A stretch of 64,000 nucleotides of DNA from Pseudoips prasinana (Eukaryota > Arthropoda > Insecta > Lepidoptera > Nolidae). Under the pieces are notes generated by a model that saw only the letters and a program-made list of their open reading frames with translations, did no database searches and was not told where the DNA came from. Location: NCBI GenBank assembly GCA_951640165.1, contig OX621249.1, positions 24,905,201-24,969,200 of the forward strand, read 5' to 3'. Both the position numbers and the translations under genes were made by a program. The stretch's first letter is position 1. Every line of letters begins with the position of its first letter. Below are positions 1 to 10,282 of the stretch, piece by piece.

Positions 1-77
1 TTAGTTGACACCCTGGATAACCACATAGGCTATAATTTATAAAGTTAAACGCGGGTAAAAGCGCGGGGCACAGCTAG
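1..77 (+). mobile_element. Helitron-type element, 3' end (truncated by window edge)
   Basis: Ends in the hairpin GCGGGTAAAAGCGCGGGG then CACAGCTAG followed by T, the Helitron hallmark (3' hairpin, CTRR terminus, no terminal inverted repeats). The same end recurs at least seven more times in the window. Confidence 0.7.
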
Positions 78-78
78 T

Positions 79-252
79 GATAAAATATTATTAAGGCGAA
101 AGTTTGTGAGTGTGTATGTTTGTTACTTGTTTCGGCTAAACGGCTGGAGTGTTTTTAATACAATTTGGTATGGAGGTAGCTGCCATCCTCGATTAAAACA
201 TAGGCTATAATTTATAAATTTTAATGCGGGTAAAACCGCGGGGTGCAGCTAG
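79..252 (+). mobile_element. Helitron-type short non-autonomous element
   Basis: Carries the family's internal GCGAAAGTTTGTGAGTGTG, the GGCTGGAG-GATTTTAAT block, a GCGGGTAAAACCGCGG hairpin and a CTAG end at 249-252. It lies directly downstream of the previous copy in the same orientation. No coding capacity. Confidence 0.7.
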
Positions 253-319
253 TTAATAATATTGTTCGCATTATCGCATTGGGTGTAAACCTGTAATGAT
301 AATGTTAAGTAGTTTAGAT

Positions 320-397
320 AAAAAAAAAAAAAAAAAAAAAAAAAAACTAGGCAGTTGTCTGGTTGCCAAAGTACAGACTTTGGCAACCAGACAACTG
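320..397. repeat. 27-A tract followed by a 21-bp perfect fold-back of SINE tail sequence
   Basis: A27 at 320-346. Arms 352-372 and 377-397 are perfect reverse complements around a 4-nt loop. The arm sequence CAGTTGTCTGGTTGCCA is the 3' part of the window's SINE family S2. Confidence 0.85.
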
Positions 398-407
398 ATA
401 AACATAC

Positions 408-645
408 TTCAACATTACAGCTGATAGAAGTCCACTGCTGGACAAGCCTCTCCCATAAATCATCTTAGGGGAAATGCCGTAATCGCCACGCCTGGTAGAC
501 GGATTCGACCGCAGTAAGATGGTCATAGTACTCAGAAGAAAGCTGCTGCCCGTCCTCTGGTAGATATTCCCGCGGGTCGACTTGTACGCCCCCTCGGGTA
601 GAGATGGGGTGATGTTCTGATATTCGCCGCCGTCACCACACTGCC
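408..645 (-). mobile_element. Interspersed repeat tail B (LINE/SINE 3' end), minus orientation
   Basis: Reverse complement of the recurring block CCCATCTCATCCCGTGGGG, GGCGTAGAAGTCG, GGGAATATCTACCAGAG, GACCATC, CCAAGCGTGGCGATTATGGC and TTGTCCAGCAGTGGACG. At least nine copies occur in the window. No intact frame. Confidence 0.6.
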
Positions 646-678
646 ATTCTTATATATTTCTAAATGCGTAGGTACATA

Positions 679-870
679 TCACATTAATATTATAAGTCGA
701 AAGTTTGTGAGTGTGTGACTGTGTGAGTGTGTATGTTTGTTACTTCTTCACGTCTAAACGGCTGGTGCGATTTTAATAAAATTTGGTACGGAGTTAGCTG
801 AAACCCTGGATTAACACATGGGCTATAATTTATAAAGTTTAACGCGGGTAAAACCGCGGGGCACAGCTAG
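679..870 (+). mobile_element. Helitron-type short non-autonomous element
   Basis: Begins TCACATTAATATTATAAG. Contains a small TGTGTGACTGTGTGAG expansion, the GGCTGG-GATTTTAATA block, hairpin GCGGGTAAAACCGCGG and terminus CAGCTAG then T. Complete at both ends by family pattern. Confidence 0.75.
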
Positions 871-1877
871 TTATAGATATATTACACCGAACAAATAATC
901 GTGTTCATCAAACAAAGATTTGTCCCGGGTGTGAGTTATCTTCTAAGCATAAGATATACCTACGGTTATTATTTCACCTTAATAAACCACCACTTCCCTA
1001 TAAACCTACCATTAGATTATAAAACTATTAAACCCGCACCATGAGATCTTAAAGAAACAATGTTATACATAGTCCTGCATCCTGTATGTTCGGTATAAAC
1101 TCGTAAAACTCTTTATTATGCAGTTATAGTTCTAATTTTATGGTCAAAAATGTTACAGTAATAATCAAACGGGTTTGTTTCGGGACTTCCGTTTGGGCGG
1201 GATGATTTTTTGATATAAAAATCGAGAAAATGCAATTAATATTGTCGATCAAAGCAACTCCCATCGTTAAATTGATATTGTGCGTCGTTTTTCTGATAAA
1301 ATCTATTATTTTATTATCGTTGTGAACGATCACAGATCTTCTGCAACTGTCGTTAAAGTTGAGGTTGTTTTTGATGTCGAGTAGGTTATTTTTTCTATAT
1401 AAAAATGGCAACGCACACTGTCTCTGGGAACTTTACAAACACGCAATTCAAGGAGGTAAAGAACTTCTTCTAACAGGTCTTGTGGATACATTTCTCTATG
1501 TCTGCAATTCATGGACGAAAAGAACTACCGTTCCTAAAGGCTGTGAATAGGTGGAATGTTTGCTAAACACATTTTTCAATGTCTACCAAAATTTGCAATC
1601 TTAAATAAAAGTCTAAACAATAGGAAAGTTGTGCAAACATAATTTTCATATCAGACGAAAGACTTTCATTGCTGGACAAGGACCTCCCCAAGGGAACTCT
1701 GTTTTAGCTCTATGTGCAACTTGATTGGGAAGTTCTTCTAACTAACAAAATACCCTTTTATTGTAATAGAAGGGGGAATACCTACGTATGACACCAGCTA
1801 AAAGCGTCTCCGGGTGGGAATGTCGGACTCGCACCGATTAAAGCAACCTAAACCTTTAATATTAACGATTGCCGACA
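871..1877. other. Mostly unassigned AT-rich DNA with an RTE tail scrap
   Basis: 1646-1695 is a short RTE-like tail (GCTGGACAAGGACCTCCCCA). On the minus strand, 1124-1411 and 1330-1512 carry two overlapping open frames in different registers whose products I do not recognise. They may be a decayed element. Nothing else identified. Confidence 0.3.
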
Positions 1878-2016
1878 TACAGACGCCAGCACATCCAGCT
1901 ACCCCAATCTGTCAAATTTCTTTTATAGATTTTCAACTTTATCACAAAAGTTTAAGGTTCACTTTCAATTGGGGAAATTTTACAGATTGGGGTGGCTTGA
2001 TGTGCTGGCATCTGTA
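1878..2016. mobile_element. TA-flanked MITE, complete copy (Tc1/mariner-like)
   Basis: Terminal inverted repeats start CAGACGCCAGCACATC and end GATGTGCTGGCATCTG, extend about 55-60 bp inward through CCCCAATCTGTCAAATTTC, and are flanked by TA on both sides. Related copies lie at 29977-30069, 33664-33782 and 40014-40073. TA target sites suggest Tc1/mariner mobilisation; no transposase is present. Confidence 0.75.
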
Positions 2017-2260
2017 GATCTGGGTGTGTGGGCACTCCGTATATAGGTGATTAAGGGTAGCTTAATTTCTTAGCACACTGTATCCGGTGGACAAGTTAAG
2101 CTGTCGCATAGGCAAATAAAACAAGAGCCGCTTAGTCAGGGTAACTATTGCCAATATAATTAACTGTACATTTAATAATGGCAGTTAAATATGGAATGTT
2201 TCTGTAAAGAGGGCGGAAAAAAAATCGAGGCAAGCAGTTGAACTGCAAAAACGTCTAGGT
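2017..2260. other. Unassigned
   Basis: AT-rich DNA; nothing recognised. Confidence 0.3.
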
Positions 2261-2424
2261 ATCATCATCAGGACCATATCAAGCCATTGAAGCCCACTGC
2301 TAGACAAATGCCTCCCCCAAATGATCTCTACAATTACCGGTCTAGCGCTATCCGCATCCAGCAACTTCCAGCGACCACAAGATCATCGGTCCATCTCGTA
2401 GGGGACCTGCCCATGCTCAGGAGA
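2261..2424 (-). mobile_element. RTE-like LINE 3' tail
   Basis: Starts with ATCATCATCA and carries the degenerate tail CCCACTGCTAGACAAATG, CAATTACCGGTCTAGCGC and CATCCAGCAACTTCCAGCG. This is the reverse complement of the C-terminal coding end of an RTE-like reverse transcriptase (compare 20331-20518). 5'-truncated pseudogene. Confidence 0.65.
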
Positions 2425-2632
2425 GGTCAGGTCAGGTACAGGACCGACGGCTTCACGTGCTCTCCGAGGCACGGGGGTATAATACCGCCAACTCCCAGAC
2501 TTCGGGCTGACGCTGAGAAATTTTTACAGAAAAGTCCCTTAAATCACTTTTGGCCTGACCCGGGACTTGAACCCAGGACCTTGTTCTCTGCGGGTGAACA
2601 CACTACTGCTAGACCGACAAGACAGTCAATAT
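2425..2632 (-). mobile_element. tRNA-derived SINE, family S4, partial
   Basis: Contains CACGTGCTCTCCGAGGCACG, the block TTTTGGCCTGACCCGGGACT, and a B-box-like GGTTCAAGTCCCG plus an A-box-like TCTAGCAGTAG on the minus strand. A longer copy lies at 41905-42305 and the opposite half of the family at 20588-20775. Both are Pol III promoter relics. Confidence 0.6.
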
Positions 2633-3138
2633 ATAAGCGAGGATATACACTCTTCAATCGGTTTTTGAACCCCTCAGTTTCCTCAACACAACTCTTTCAA
2701 CCGCCTCCGTCCCTTTTATAGGCGTAATGACAGATTTTACGCTCTCCAAGAATCGGATGACGTTTGTTTTACACTCACTAAAACTATTGTTTGCCTGTCT
2801 GTTTGTCCGTAGTTAACGATGTTGATTATTGACATCTGGTGACTTGGAATAAGGGACTGGCGGGTCTTGGGTCTTGACTAATGGTGCACGTGTATATTAA
2901 GGGTAGTAAGTTGGGGTGAATTGATTAAGGAGTGATAATAAACTGAAGTTACAGATTACTTAAAGGTATTCAAGGTTATAGTCTTGTGTTAGGCAAAGTA
3001 ATCGGTCGCGATTAATTAAAGACTTTTTAATAACTTACTGATCGGCCGCATACTTTGGGAGCGTGTTCTCTGGAAAAATGAGCGTCATATTATGTTAAAT
3101 ACCTTGCAACCTATATTGATGGATTGATGGAAATGACA
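2633..3138. other. Unassigned
   Basis: AT-rich DNA without a recognisable gene or repeat. Confidence 0.3.
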
Positions 3139-3167
3139 GCCAAATTACGTCCACTGCTGGACTAAGT
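3139..3167 (-). mobile_element. RTE-like tail scrap interrupted by a MITE
   Basis: AAATTACGTCCACTGCTGG followed by ACTAAG matches the RTE tail core, then stops where the next fold-back element begins. Confidence 0.45.
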
Positions 3168-3280
3168 GCCGATTTCACCGTTAAAATTAAACGCGATCAA
3201 TGGACGCTAAACTCAGTTTCAGGAAGCGGAACCGAGTTTAGCGCCCATTGATCGCGTTTGATTTTAACGGTGTAATCGGC
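3168..3280. mobile_element. Fold-back MITE, 113 bp
   Basis: Nearly the whole element is one inverted repeat. GCCGATTTCACCGTTAAAAT at the left pairs with ATTTTAACGGTGTAATCGGC at the right, and the pairing continues through CGCGATCAATGG. The loop is about 20 nt. No coding potential. Confidence 0.75.
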
Positions 3281-3530
3281 TCTTAGGCTGAGATCTATAG
3301 AGCGTACTTAGACTTTGCTCAAACTTTACTTACGTAAAACTTTGCTAAATGTATGCTAAGCTTATACTTTGATTTGGTATTTATAGACTTTTTGAAGTTA
3401 AGATTATGCTTAGCATAAGCTAAGACAGACAAAGTCAAAACACCAATTGTAATTTCGTTACATGCATTAACTTCTGTCTAAGTAAAGTCTGAGCAAAGTC
3501 TAAGTACGCTATATAGATCTCAGCCTAAGA
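3281..3530. mobile_element. MITE with ~40-bp terminal inverted repeats, 250 bp
   Basis: Left end TCTTAGGCTGAGATCTATAG and right end CTATATAGATCTCAGCCTAA are inverted repeats. Pairing extends inward over GCGTACTTAGACTTTGCTCA. It abuts the preceding MITE with no intervening base. TTA/TAA at the edges could be the target site. Confidence 0.75.
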
Positions 3531-3589
3531 CCTTAGCCGTTTTTAAGATTCCTATGCGACAAACTAGAATAATAAAAACTGTTTTGCCC

Positions 3590-3846
3590 TTGTCTGGTGT
3601 GTTGGTCTAATGGTCATTGACTCTTATTGCTAAGCACAGGGTGATGGGTTTGATCTCCATCCAGAATAAGTCTTTGTGTGAGTAGAACGATTATCTGTTC
3701 TGTGTCTCGGTGTAATTTACCTATAACATGTATGTATTTGGAAATATACAAGTTGTCTGGTTGCCATAGTACTGGCTCTATATAGTTGGAGATCAGATGG
3801 CAGGTATTATTTGTCCCAAGATATTTATTTATTTATTATTATTATA
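3590..3846 (+). mobile_element. tRNA-derived SINE, family S2
   Basis: tRNA-like head with A box (TTGGTCTAATGG) and B box (GGGTTTGATCTCC), then the body TCTGTTCTGTGTCTCGGTGT, the tail TTGTCTGGTTGCCATAGTAC and an (ATTT/ATT)n end. Confidence 0.7.
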
Positions 3847-3974
3847 TCAAAGTCGATTCACAAGCGACGGAGTAACAATATCGTTTTAACAACACGGTTA
3901 AAAATATTAAGTACAACTCACAATTGAATGTCGCTTCTATCAACTTAAGCACATTATATTCTATACTAAATGTT

Positions 3975-4148
3975 TCCCATGGTTTTACCTGCGTTAAACT
4001 TTATAAATTTTAGCCCAAGTGTTATTCCGATATACAAGCTATATTACTACAAAGTTTAATTAAAATCCGGTCGATAGTTTTTGCGTAAAGCATCCATAAA
4101 TACATACATCCATACTCACAAACTTTCACATTTATAACATTAGTAGGA
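3975..4148 (-). mobile_element. Helitron-type fragment, minus orientation
   Basis: Ends CATTAGTAGGA, the reverse complement of the usual TCCTACTAATATTATAAATG start. It contains CTCACAAACTTTCACATTTA and TTACCTGCGTTAAACTTTAT; the CTAG end is lost. Confidence 0.55.
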
Positions 4149-4504
4149 TGTAGGACGAATTTATCGCTTGAAAATCCAAACCTAAAAAATCATTCCAACA
4201 CAACCTACCAATGATTACCACACACATTTACGTCCAAGAATAGACAAAAATTGATTCATATTACAATTAAACAAAAGGCGCGCATTCTATAAATACGCCC
4301 TACTAAGGCACCAGGCATTGTGCTAAGATAAAAATGAACATATGGACTGCATTAACACATCTGGGCATTGGGTATTGAGAAAAAAATCATATCAGATTTC
4401 TGTCTTTCAAATCCTGATGTTCGCCATTTTTCATTATTTTTTGTCACGATGTGGGTGCTCTGTTTGGATTCAATTTTATTTGAGTTTTATCGGATTTACT
4501 TTTA
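4149..4504. other. Unassigned
   Basis: AT-rich DNA; nothing recognised. Confidence 0.25.
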
Positions 4505-4915
4505 TTAGTGTTCTTGACCTGTGCGGGTTGAGGGGCGATATATTGCCACGGCGACAAATATCCCCCCTCATCACACCTCGGACTGTATTTGTGGAGCATC
4601 GGTCCAATCTAACAGCGTACCGAACCTGCCCTGTCACATGTTCATTGCAGGATCTTAGGGATGCCAGCAGATCAATCAGTGTTGCCACGTTCAGGGCTAC
4701 CAAAATTTAATGAGTTTGCCATCGAAACGCTAAAAAGAAGATCACACTCCGTGGGGATGTACAAGTCGTGCCGTGGGAATATCTACCAGACACGGTAGCA
4801 GCGTCTCTCTGTGTACTAATGACCATCGTACTGTGATCAGCAACCTATCTCCCAAGCGTAGGGATGATTGCCCCTAAATGACCAGCAGAGGACTGGTTTG
4901 GCGTTCGTCACCAAT
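4505..4915 (+). mobile_element. GC-richer repeat block ending in tail B
   Basis: 4738-4900 is a diverged plus-strand tail B (GGGAATATCTACCAGA, AGCGTCTCTCTGTGTACTAA, TCCCAAGCGTAGGGATGATT). The preceding 4505-4700 is GC-richer than its surroundings and may be more of the same decayed element. I could not identify its reading frame. Confidence 0.4.
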
Positions 4916-5029
4916 CTCATCGGGAACTAGACTATCCAACTGTTACGTAGGATAATATTTGTTTAAATGAAAGCTACTAAACAATAATATCGAGATTTAT
5001 ATGGCAACACCAAGCGGTGACGTTAGTTA

Positions 5030-5250
5030 CGTAGACGAACCGCGGGTATGCTGCTCCGGTGGCCCTTTTGCGCCATATCCCTGATGACCGGAATACGTAC
5101 CTTGAAAGGGCTCTGGATTGCCAGGGCACAGCGACTGCGCCACAAACAAACCGCTGTCTTCCCGGAGCTACTTACACGTGGTGGCAGTAAAGGACACTTC
5201 TCATACTGCCATCGCGCAGCCTCGATGGGACGTAGACGAACCTAATGATC
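5030..5250. other. GC-rich segment, unidentified
   Basis: Base composition differs sharply from the flanking AT-rich DNA. A 65-codon frame runs through 5048-5245, but it has no recognisable motif. Possibly a LINE coding scrap. Confidence 0.25.
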
Positions 5251-5439
5251 GGCACTTTTATTCCAAAGCACACCACGAGTTGTTTATGTCAAAATAAATG
5301 TACTGAATTATAGAACTGTTCTAGCGTCATACTTATAAAAAAAGTGTTAAAGTGTTGCCTAAAAATAAAATCGTTACCTACATATGGAGTTTTTATTACA
5401 CGCCTAAGCAGTTATATAGAACACTAATTAGTGGGCATG

Positions 5440-5735
5440 CGCAGGTGGACTTTGTTTTCTTTACACTGCAATAAAATAAAAGAGGAACTCATAGCTACTC
5501 CATCTCATCGATGGCAGTGACAGGGGAGGTTAATCAACTAGACACATGGTCAGACCATAGACTGAAGGACAGTGGTTAATTTTCTGAGCGTCCCCATGCT
5601 TCACAGGCCACGTTAAACTCTCGGTCGTTCACAACCGTCGTTAAGCCATGTCAGAGGCCTATTGGGCAACTTGAACAATTAACCCTCTGTTAACAATGGC
5701 AGAGCCTGGACTAAGGCAACCAAAAAACTGACTAA
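5440..5735 (+). mobile_element. Interspersed repeat C
   Basis: Shares TTTCTGAGCGTC, GTCGTTAAGCC and GTCAGAGGCCT-TTGAACAA with 25255-25410 and 24075-24150. Probably a LINE or SINE 3' tail. No frame survives. Confidence 0.45.
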
Positions 5736-5829
5736 CACACTTATCTATACATACATACATATACATACAAATAAATAAAATTGAAGTGTCTGTTTGTAAT
5801 ATTGAAATAACCGTTTTTTTCTACATAAT

Positions 5830-6049
5830 ATGAATATATATATACGGTACCTACACCAAAATAAAATTTTTTACAATTTTTGTCTGTCCGTCTGTTTGTT
5901 CCGGCTAATCTCTGAAATGGCTGGACCGATTTTGACGGGACTTTTATTGGCAGGTAGCTGATGTAATAAGGAGTAACTTTTTTTTAGAAAAAAACAAAAA
6001 CATCAATATATACTAATTAACACGCGAACGAAGTCGCGGGCACAGCTAG
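5830..6049 (+). mobile_element. Helitron-type element, second subfamily
   Basis: Body GTCTGTCCGTCTGTTTGTTC and ATTTTGACGGGACTTTTATT, hairpin ACGCGAACGAAGTCGCGGG and terminus CACAGCTAGT. The subfamily differs from the GCGGGTAAAACCGC type. Confidence 0.65.
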
Positions 6050-6279
6050 TATATTTATAAATACTTTTATGCCGATCCGCTATCTGAAAAATCAACATGC
6101 TTCCGCTAGACTTACGAAGCCATTATTGCCTATAATGAGTGACTAGGTTTCATAGTTGTTGAGCCAATAGCCTTTTCATTTATTCTGATTGCCTGAACGG
6201 CTAAAGGTTTCACTGTGATTTTGTTGATGTGTATTGATATTTATAATAATAACTCTACGTAGAGCTATCGCTGTTTTAT
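6050..6279. other. Unassigned flank of the micro-exon candidate
   Basis: No repeat recognised; candidate intron or upstream sequence of the gene. Confidence 0.25.
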
Positions 6280-6314
6280 TGCTAACTATCGTTTTTTTTT
6301 TCTTTTTATTTCAG

Positions 6315-6355
6315 GTAAATATCATTCGCTTCGGTTTTCCAATGCCTCCATTAAA
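6315..6355 (+). CDS. Candidate 41-nt micro-exon upstream of the SoxD-like exon
   Basis: Seen: TGCTAAC at 6280-6286 is a near-ideal branch point. About 29 nt later, after a long T-rich tract, comes TTTCAG ending at 6314. The 41-nt exon body is followed by GTAAGT at 6356-6361. Its first frame is open throughout and contains an ATG at 6342 (ATG CCT CCA TTA AA). Joined to 62610 it continues in frame as MPPLKN-MSSKR. The exon ends in phase 2 and the 62610 acceptor needs phase 2. Inference: an alternative first coding exon or an internal exon of the same gene, which would make 6356-62609 one intron. It could instead be an untranslated exon, or a chance arrangement, because a one-in-three frame match is weak evidence and no intervening exon can be excluded. 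Confidence 0.35.
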
Positions 6356-6447
6356 GTAAGTAGAGTTTTTGTATAGCATTTTATAAATTAGTTATATTGT
6401 CTGGCGCATACAGGGTGTAACGTGAATAGTAGATGCAACACATTATT

Positions 6448-6640
6448 GACGTAAGACTTCTTTACGTACGTTTGACTTGGAGAGTAAGTTGGTGAAGGCG
6501 TGACGAAAACGGTGATCGGGTGAGGTGAACGGAAGTTGATAAGGAGATATAAGATAGTGAAGATAGAAAGAGTGAGTTACGTGTCGTATATTATTATAGG
6601 GACAAGATAGAGAGGTGTGAGCGCAGATTTTCTTTTTCTC
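6448..6640 (+). mobile_element. Interspersed repeat D
   Basis: GTTTGACTTGGAGAGTAAGT, GGTGAACGGAAGTTGATAAG and GAGATATAAG-AGAGTGAGTTACG correspond to the reverse complement of 44370-44550. Two copies in the window; class unknown. Confidence 0.45.
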
Positions 6641-7276
6641 TTTCTCGTTTAATTTCAGTCAGATGGTCTAAAGCACATTATTTTTTTGTACCAAAATCGG
6701 CGACATTTATTAATAATGGAAACAATAGAAAAGTAGTTCACGAATTTTGTTGATTTTAGATTTCTATAATTAACTAGCAAGTTATTTTTTATAGCAAATA
6801 CTAGCCTTATAAAGACTAAAGGTGCGCAAGTCAATTGCACAGCTTTTCTTTAGTTTTCATAAAATATTTAAAATACACAGAAAAACGGGGCAACCTTCGG
6901 AATCTACCAATGGATCTGAAAACTAGTTATTTCACTTCTGATCTAAATAATCTACAATATAATAGTTGATACTTCACATTAAGATACCACTCTATGTATA
7001 TCTATACAATGTATACTAATAATGCACGGGGGTATATTTATGTACATATACATATATAGACAGTATACATATATACATAGCTCATGGGAGACGTGCGGTG
7101 GCGATGACGGGAGTTTCACGTTTTTTGTTCTTCCAAAAAGTGTTAAACGTGCCTGAAGAAGCTTTCAGTTCAAAAATTTTCTTCCCATAAGTACTAGTAT
7201 AACGATCAGCTCTTGCATTTTATGTGGGAGACTAAAAACTTGTTCACATAAAATTATAATATCTAATAAATATAAT
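6641..7276. other. Unassigned AT-rich DNA
   Basis: Contains a TATA/CATA-rich simple stretch (about 7030-7080). 7085-7160 (GGGAGTTTCACGTTTTTTGT) resembles the start of the S4 repeat region at 41920. Otherwise nothing. Confidence 0.3.
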
Positions 7277-7502
7277 ATCTAGGTACAATGTCACACAGAT
7301 CATCCTAGCCCCAAACTAAGCAAAGCTTGTACTATGGGTACCAGGCGACGATATACATACTTATATAGATAGATAAATACTTAAATGCATAGAAATTATC
7401 CATGACTCAGAAATAAATATTGGTGCTCATCACACAAATATTTGCACTTACCGGGATTCGACCCAGGACCACCAGCTTCGTAGCTACGCAGCTACGGTGA
7501 CC
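7277..7502 (-). mobile_element. tRNA-derived SINE, family S3 (head partly deleted)
   Basis: Reverse complement of the S3 element at 32602-32848: GTACCAGGCGACGATATACA, ACTTACCGGGATTCGACCCA and GCTACGGTGACC. The A-box part (TAGGCAGGAGCACTACCAAC in other copies) is missing. Confidence 0.7.
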
Positions 7503-8294
7503 ATCATGTCATGTCACAAACTGCTTTTCCTTAAGTACATAAATTGCAGCGTTGGCTTTTGTCCGTAAATACATTTTTCTTCAGGGCATATTTTGTCACC
7601 TTAATCACTACTTATCATACTCCACGTAACCGCTAAATAGATTCTCATAAACATGTCGTTATAAACTATATTTTAGACGAAATTAACTGCATTGTAATCG
7701 ATTCATCCGTTTGGAAATACCGTTGCCAATGACATAGTCTTTGAATTTCTAAAACCAGCTCTGCCGGTATAAGTACGTAATTGTGTATTCTATAACTACC
7801 ACATACAATGATTAAATTGGTACGTATAAATTAACTACATCCTTTGAAACAAACATTATTCCCAAACATAAAACTTCGATCCACGCCTGATTAATTACTA
7901 TCCATATCAAATGACCATTGGCGCCATCTTAACAAAGACATTTTGTCTGTCTCAAGTGGTAGCAGACGTTGCCATAGACAATAACAACTCTGTTCTTGAC
8001 TGAAGAAGAGCATTGTGGCCGAATCAATTAGACTATAATGTTCTCATTGTGAAATGTACCCTCAACATTGTTTTAATGTATGGCTTATACGTTTTATAGT
8101 TCTATTTATAGTGCATTTGAAATTACTGGCCAGATATACGGTAGTTATGGCTTGCAATCGGGTGTCGTTAAATGTATCATCTTGGATTAAGATTTAATAG
8201 CGATTTATAGCCGTATGTTTTTTTTTAATAGGTAAGACCACAGACAATATTTTTTGTCATAAAAACTTGGTCTACAGAAGCTGAGCTTATTATT
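7503..8294. other. Unassigned
   Basis: AT-rich DNA, no gene or repeat recognised. Confidence 0.3.
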
Positions 8295-8485
8295 AAGGTA
8301 TTGTACTTTTTTGACTGGCATGCTGGTCGTGTGTTCGATCTCTATCCAGGTTAAATATTTGGGTGATGATCACGATTATCTGTTCTGTTTCTGGATGTTA
8401 TTTATCTGTAATATGTATGTATTAAGAAATATATATGTATTATATCAGGTGTCTGGTTGCTACAGTAACCCTAAAAACCAACCTT
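8295..8485 (+). mobile_element. tRNA-derived SINE, family S2, degraded
   Basis: GTGTTCGATCTCTATCCAGG (B box), TGATCACGATTATCTGTTCT, ATGTATGTATTAAGAAATAT and CAGGTGTCTGGTTGCTACAG follow S2 order. Confidence 0.55.
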
Positions 8486-10029
8486 CTAAAGCACGTAACT
8501 AACAAGCCTGTGCCTAGTTTAACCTAATTAATAGACGAAGACTCCGTTCTCTTATAATAACCGGTGAAGCAGTGAAAGTATTTTAGGATGACTGTAAACA
8601 TCATGTTAAAACAGAGTAATTATTTTTAGGTCCGCATAGGACGACGCGACGCGAATATTTGTATTTAATTTACAATATTGTCATAAAGGTAGCATTTAAG
8701 ATGTATAAGTTTATGAGCGTATCGCCTACAAACTGCATTACAGTTTGGCATGTAAAAATAATTGTATAAATTTACTAAATGCCTTAAATAAACACAAAAC
8801 AAAAAAAATAAAACGCGCCCAACCAAGCAAAGGGGAAGGAGAAAACGAGAAAAGCAAACCACACAGAATTTTATAAATTAAATATACTTAATCTAGGCTT
8901 ACATTATTAGGTGTAATTAAGATTAATCTATGTGAGAGACTGGTGTCAGTAGTAGGAGACCTGTATGACAGATCGCCAGTCTCTCCACAATCAGACCCAC
9001 ATGGTATTCCAAGGAGAGAAAAGGTGAACGCAATAAGCCGCATACGCAAAATTTCAAACAAAACACCGTCGCATACCAAAACATACTTCACCTGTTATAC
9101 ACTCAGCGGTATCATATTCCCTTAAAAACTTAAAAAGGTGGACATCAAAAAGACAGGGGCGTTGACATCATCGGAATTAGAATCACAACTCGTAATGGAC
9201 TGGAGTCATGAGAAACCGAAGGAACTCATTATTATGGAGTAACTTAAAACGTCCACATGTGTCGCATATCGGCCAGGATTGCGATGCCATATGTGAAATA
9301 AAAAAAAAATACACAAAAATCTGTTGTCACTACTCTCTAAGGTACGAACAATGCTACTCCAGATCCTGTGCAAACATGCATAGTAATTTAAACTTTAATA
9401 TTAACAGTTTAGAGTGCTAAATCCATTGCAGCTTACTCAGACTAAGGTTGATTTCTTTTGAACAGGGTTGGTTTGTGAAGTTTTTTTTCCAACCTTCCGT
9501 AACCTTTAGCCTGTGACATGGATAGTAGATTAGGCATATTGTTGACCTTTTTGCTTCCATTTAAGATGCACGTGTAGTTTTGTTTTTTGTACAAGTCCCT
9601 CTGAAGAGCTTTTTGTTTTTGTTGGGTTGTACAAGATTTGCATGTGTGCGAAACGGTTGGGAACGAACTTTTGGATCAAAATGAGATGTTTCAACGTTTC
9701 CCATAGAAGTTTAAAGTAATAAAAATAATAATAGATTTATTTCTTCTCTCAGGGAAAATTTCTTAATAACTAATTTAGGCATAATATTTTTTAAAAATAG
9801 TGAGCTCTGTGTGAGAGAATGGTATCCGTCCTAGGTGGGAAACCTGTATGACAGATGACCAGCCTCTCCTGTCTCTAAACATGAAGGTGTTATGGTAAGT
9901 GTAGTTTGTCGTTCAATGATCATGTTGTGACATTATTTTATTTTGTGAGATGACGAAATATATCAAAGTGGGGTTAGCATCATGATTTTCAACTCATGCC
10001 AATTTCTTTCCCTGATTTTTGGTTTACAA
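8486..10029. other. Unassigned, with two copies of a short repeat E
   Basis: 8930-9015 and 9806-9895 share GTGAGAGA-TGGT, GGAGACCTGTATGACAGAT and CCAG-CTCTCC. They are probably two copies of one short element. No gene seen. The small frames at 8888-9125 and 9208-9420 have no recognisable domain. Confidence 0.3.
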
Positions 10030-10097
10030 GATTTTAAAGAAACTGTATGATATCGTTTTAAGACCTTAAAACGATATCATACAGTTTCTTTAAAATC
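10030..10097. repeat. Perfect 68-bp palindrome
   Basis: Two 33-nt arms, starting GATTTTAAAGAAACTGTATG, are perfect reverse complements separated by only AC. Unlike the MITEs, there is no asymmetric interior. Confidence 0.9.
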
Positions 10098-10282
10098 TAG
10101 CCTAAAGCTATCGTAATAAATATTATATTTAAATATAGGCTCAACATAGAAAAGCGGTTGGCGTGTCTCTCTCATACGCAAATTAAACTCCTTAAGTTTC
10201 GGCCATTTATACACCTTAATTTTACAGTTACACCTTTAATATAGGCCTTATCAAAATGCAAAGTATTTTTTTTACAGGTAAT

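Noticed and set aside
1124..1550. Possible small gene from three overlapping frames
   Set aside because: The frames disagree in register and strand, and none shows a known motif or splice context. Left as unassigned.
2287..2721. 144-codon plus-strand frame
   Set aside because: Antisense reading of an RTE tail and of SINE S4; no independent domain.
10270..10282. Splice acceptor-like TTTTTTTTACAG followed by GTAATA as a micro-exon
   Set aside because: The AG is followed at once by GT, leaving no exon body.
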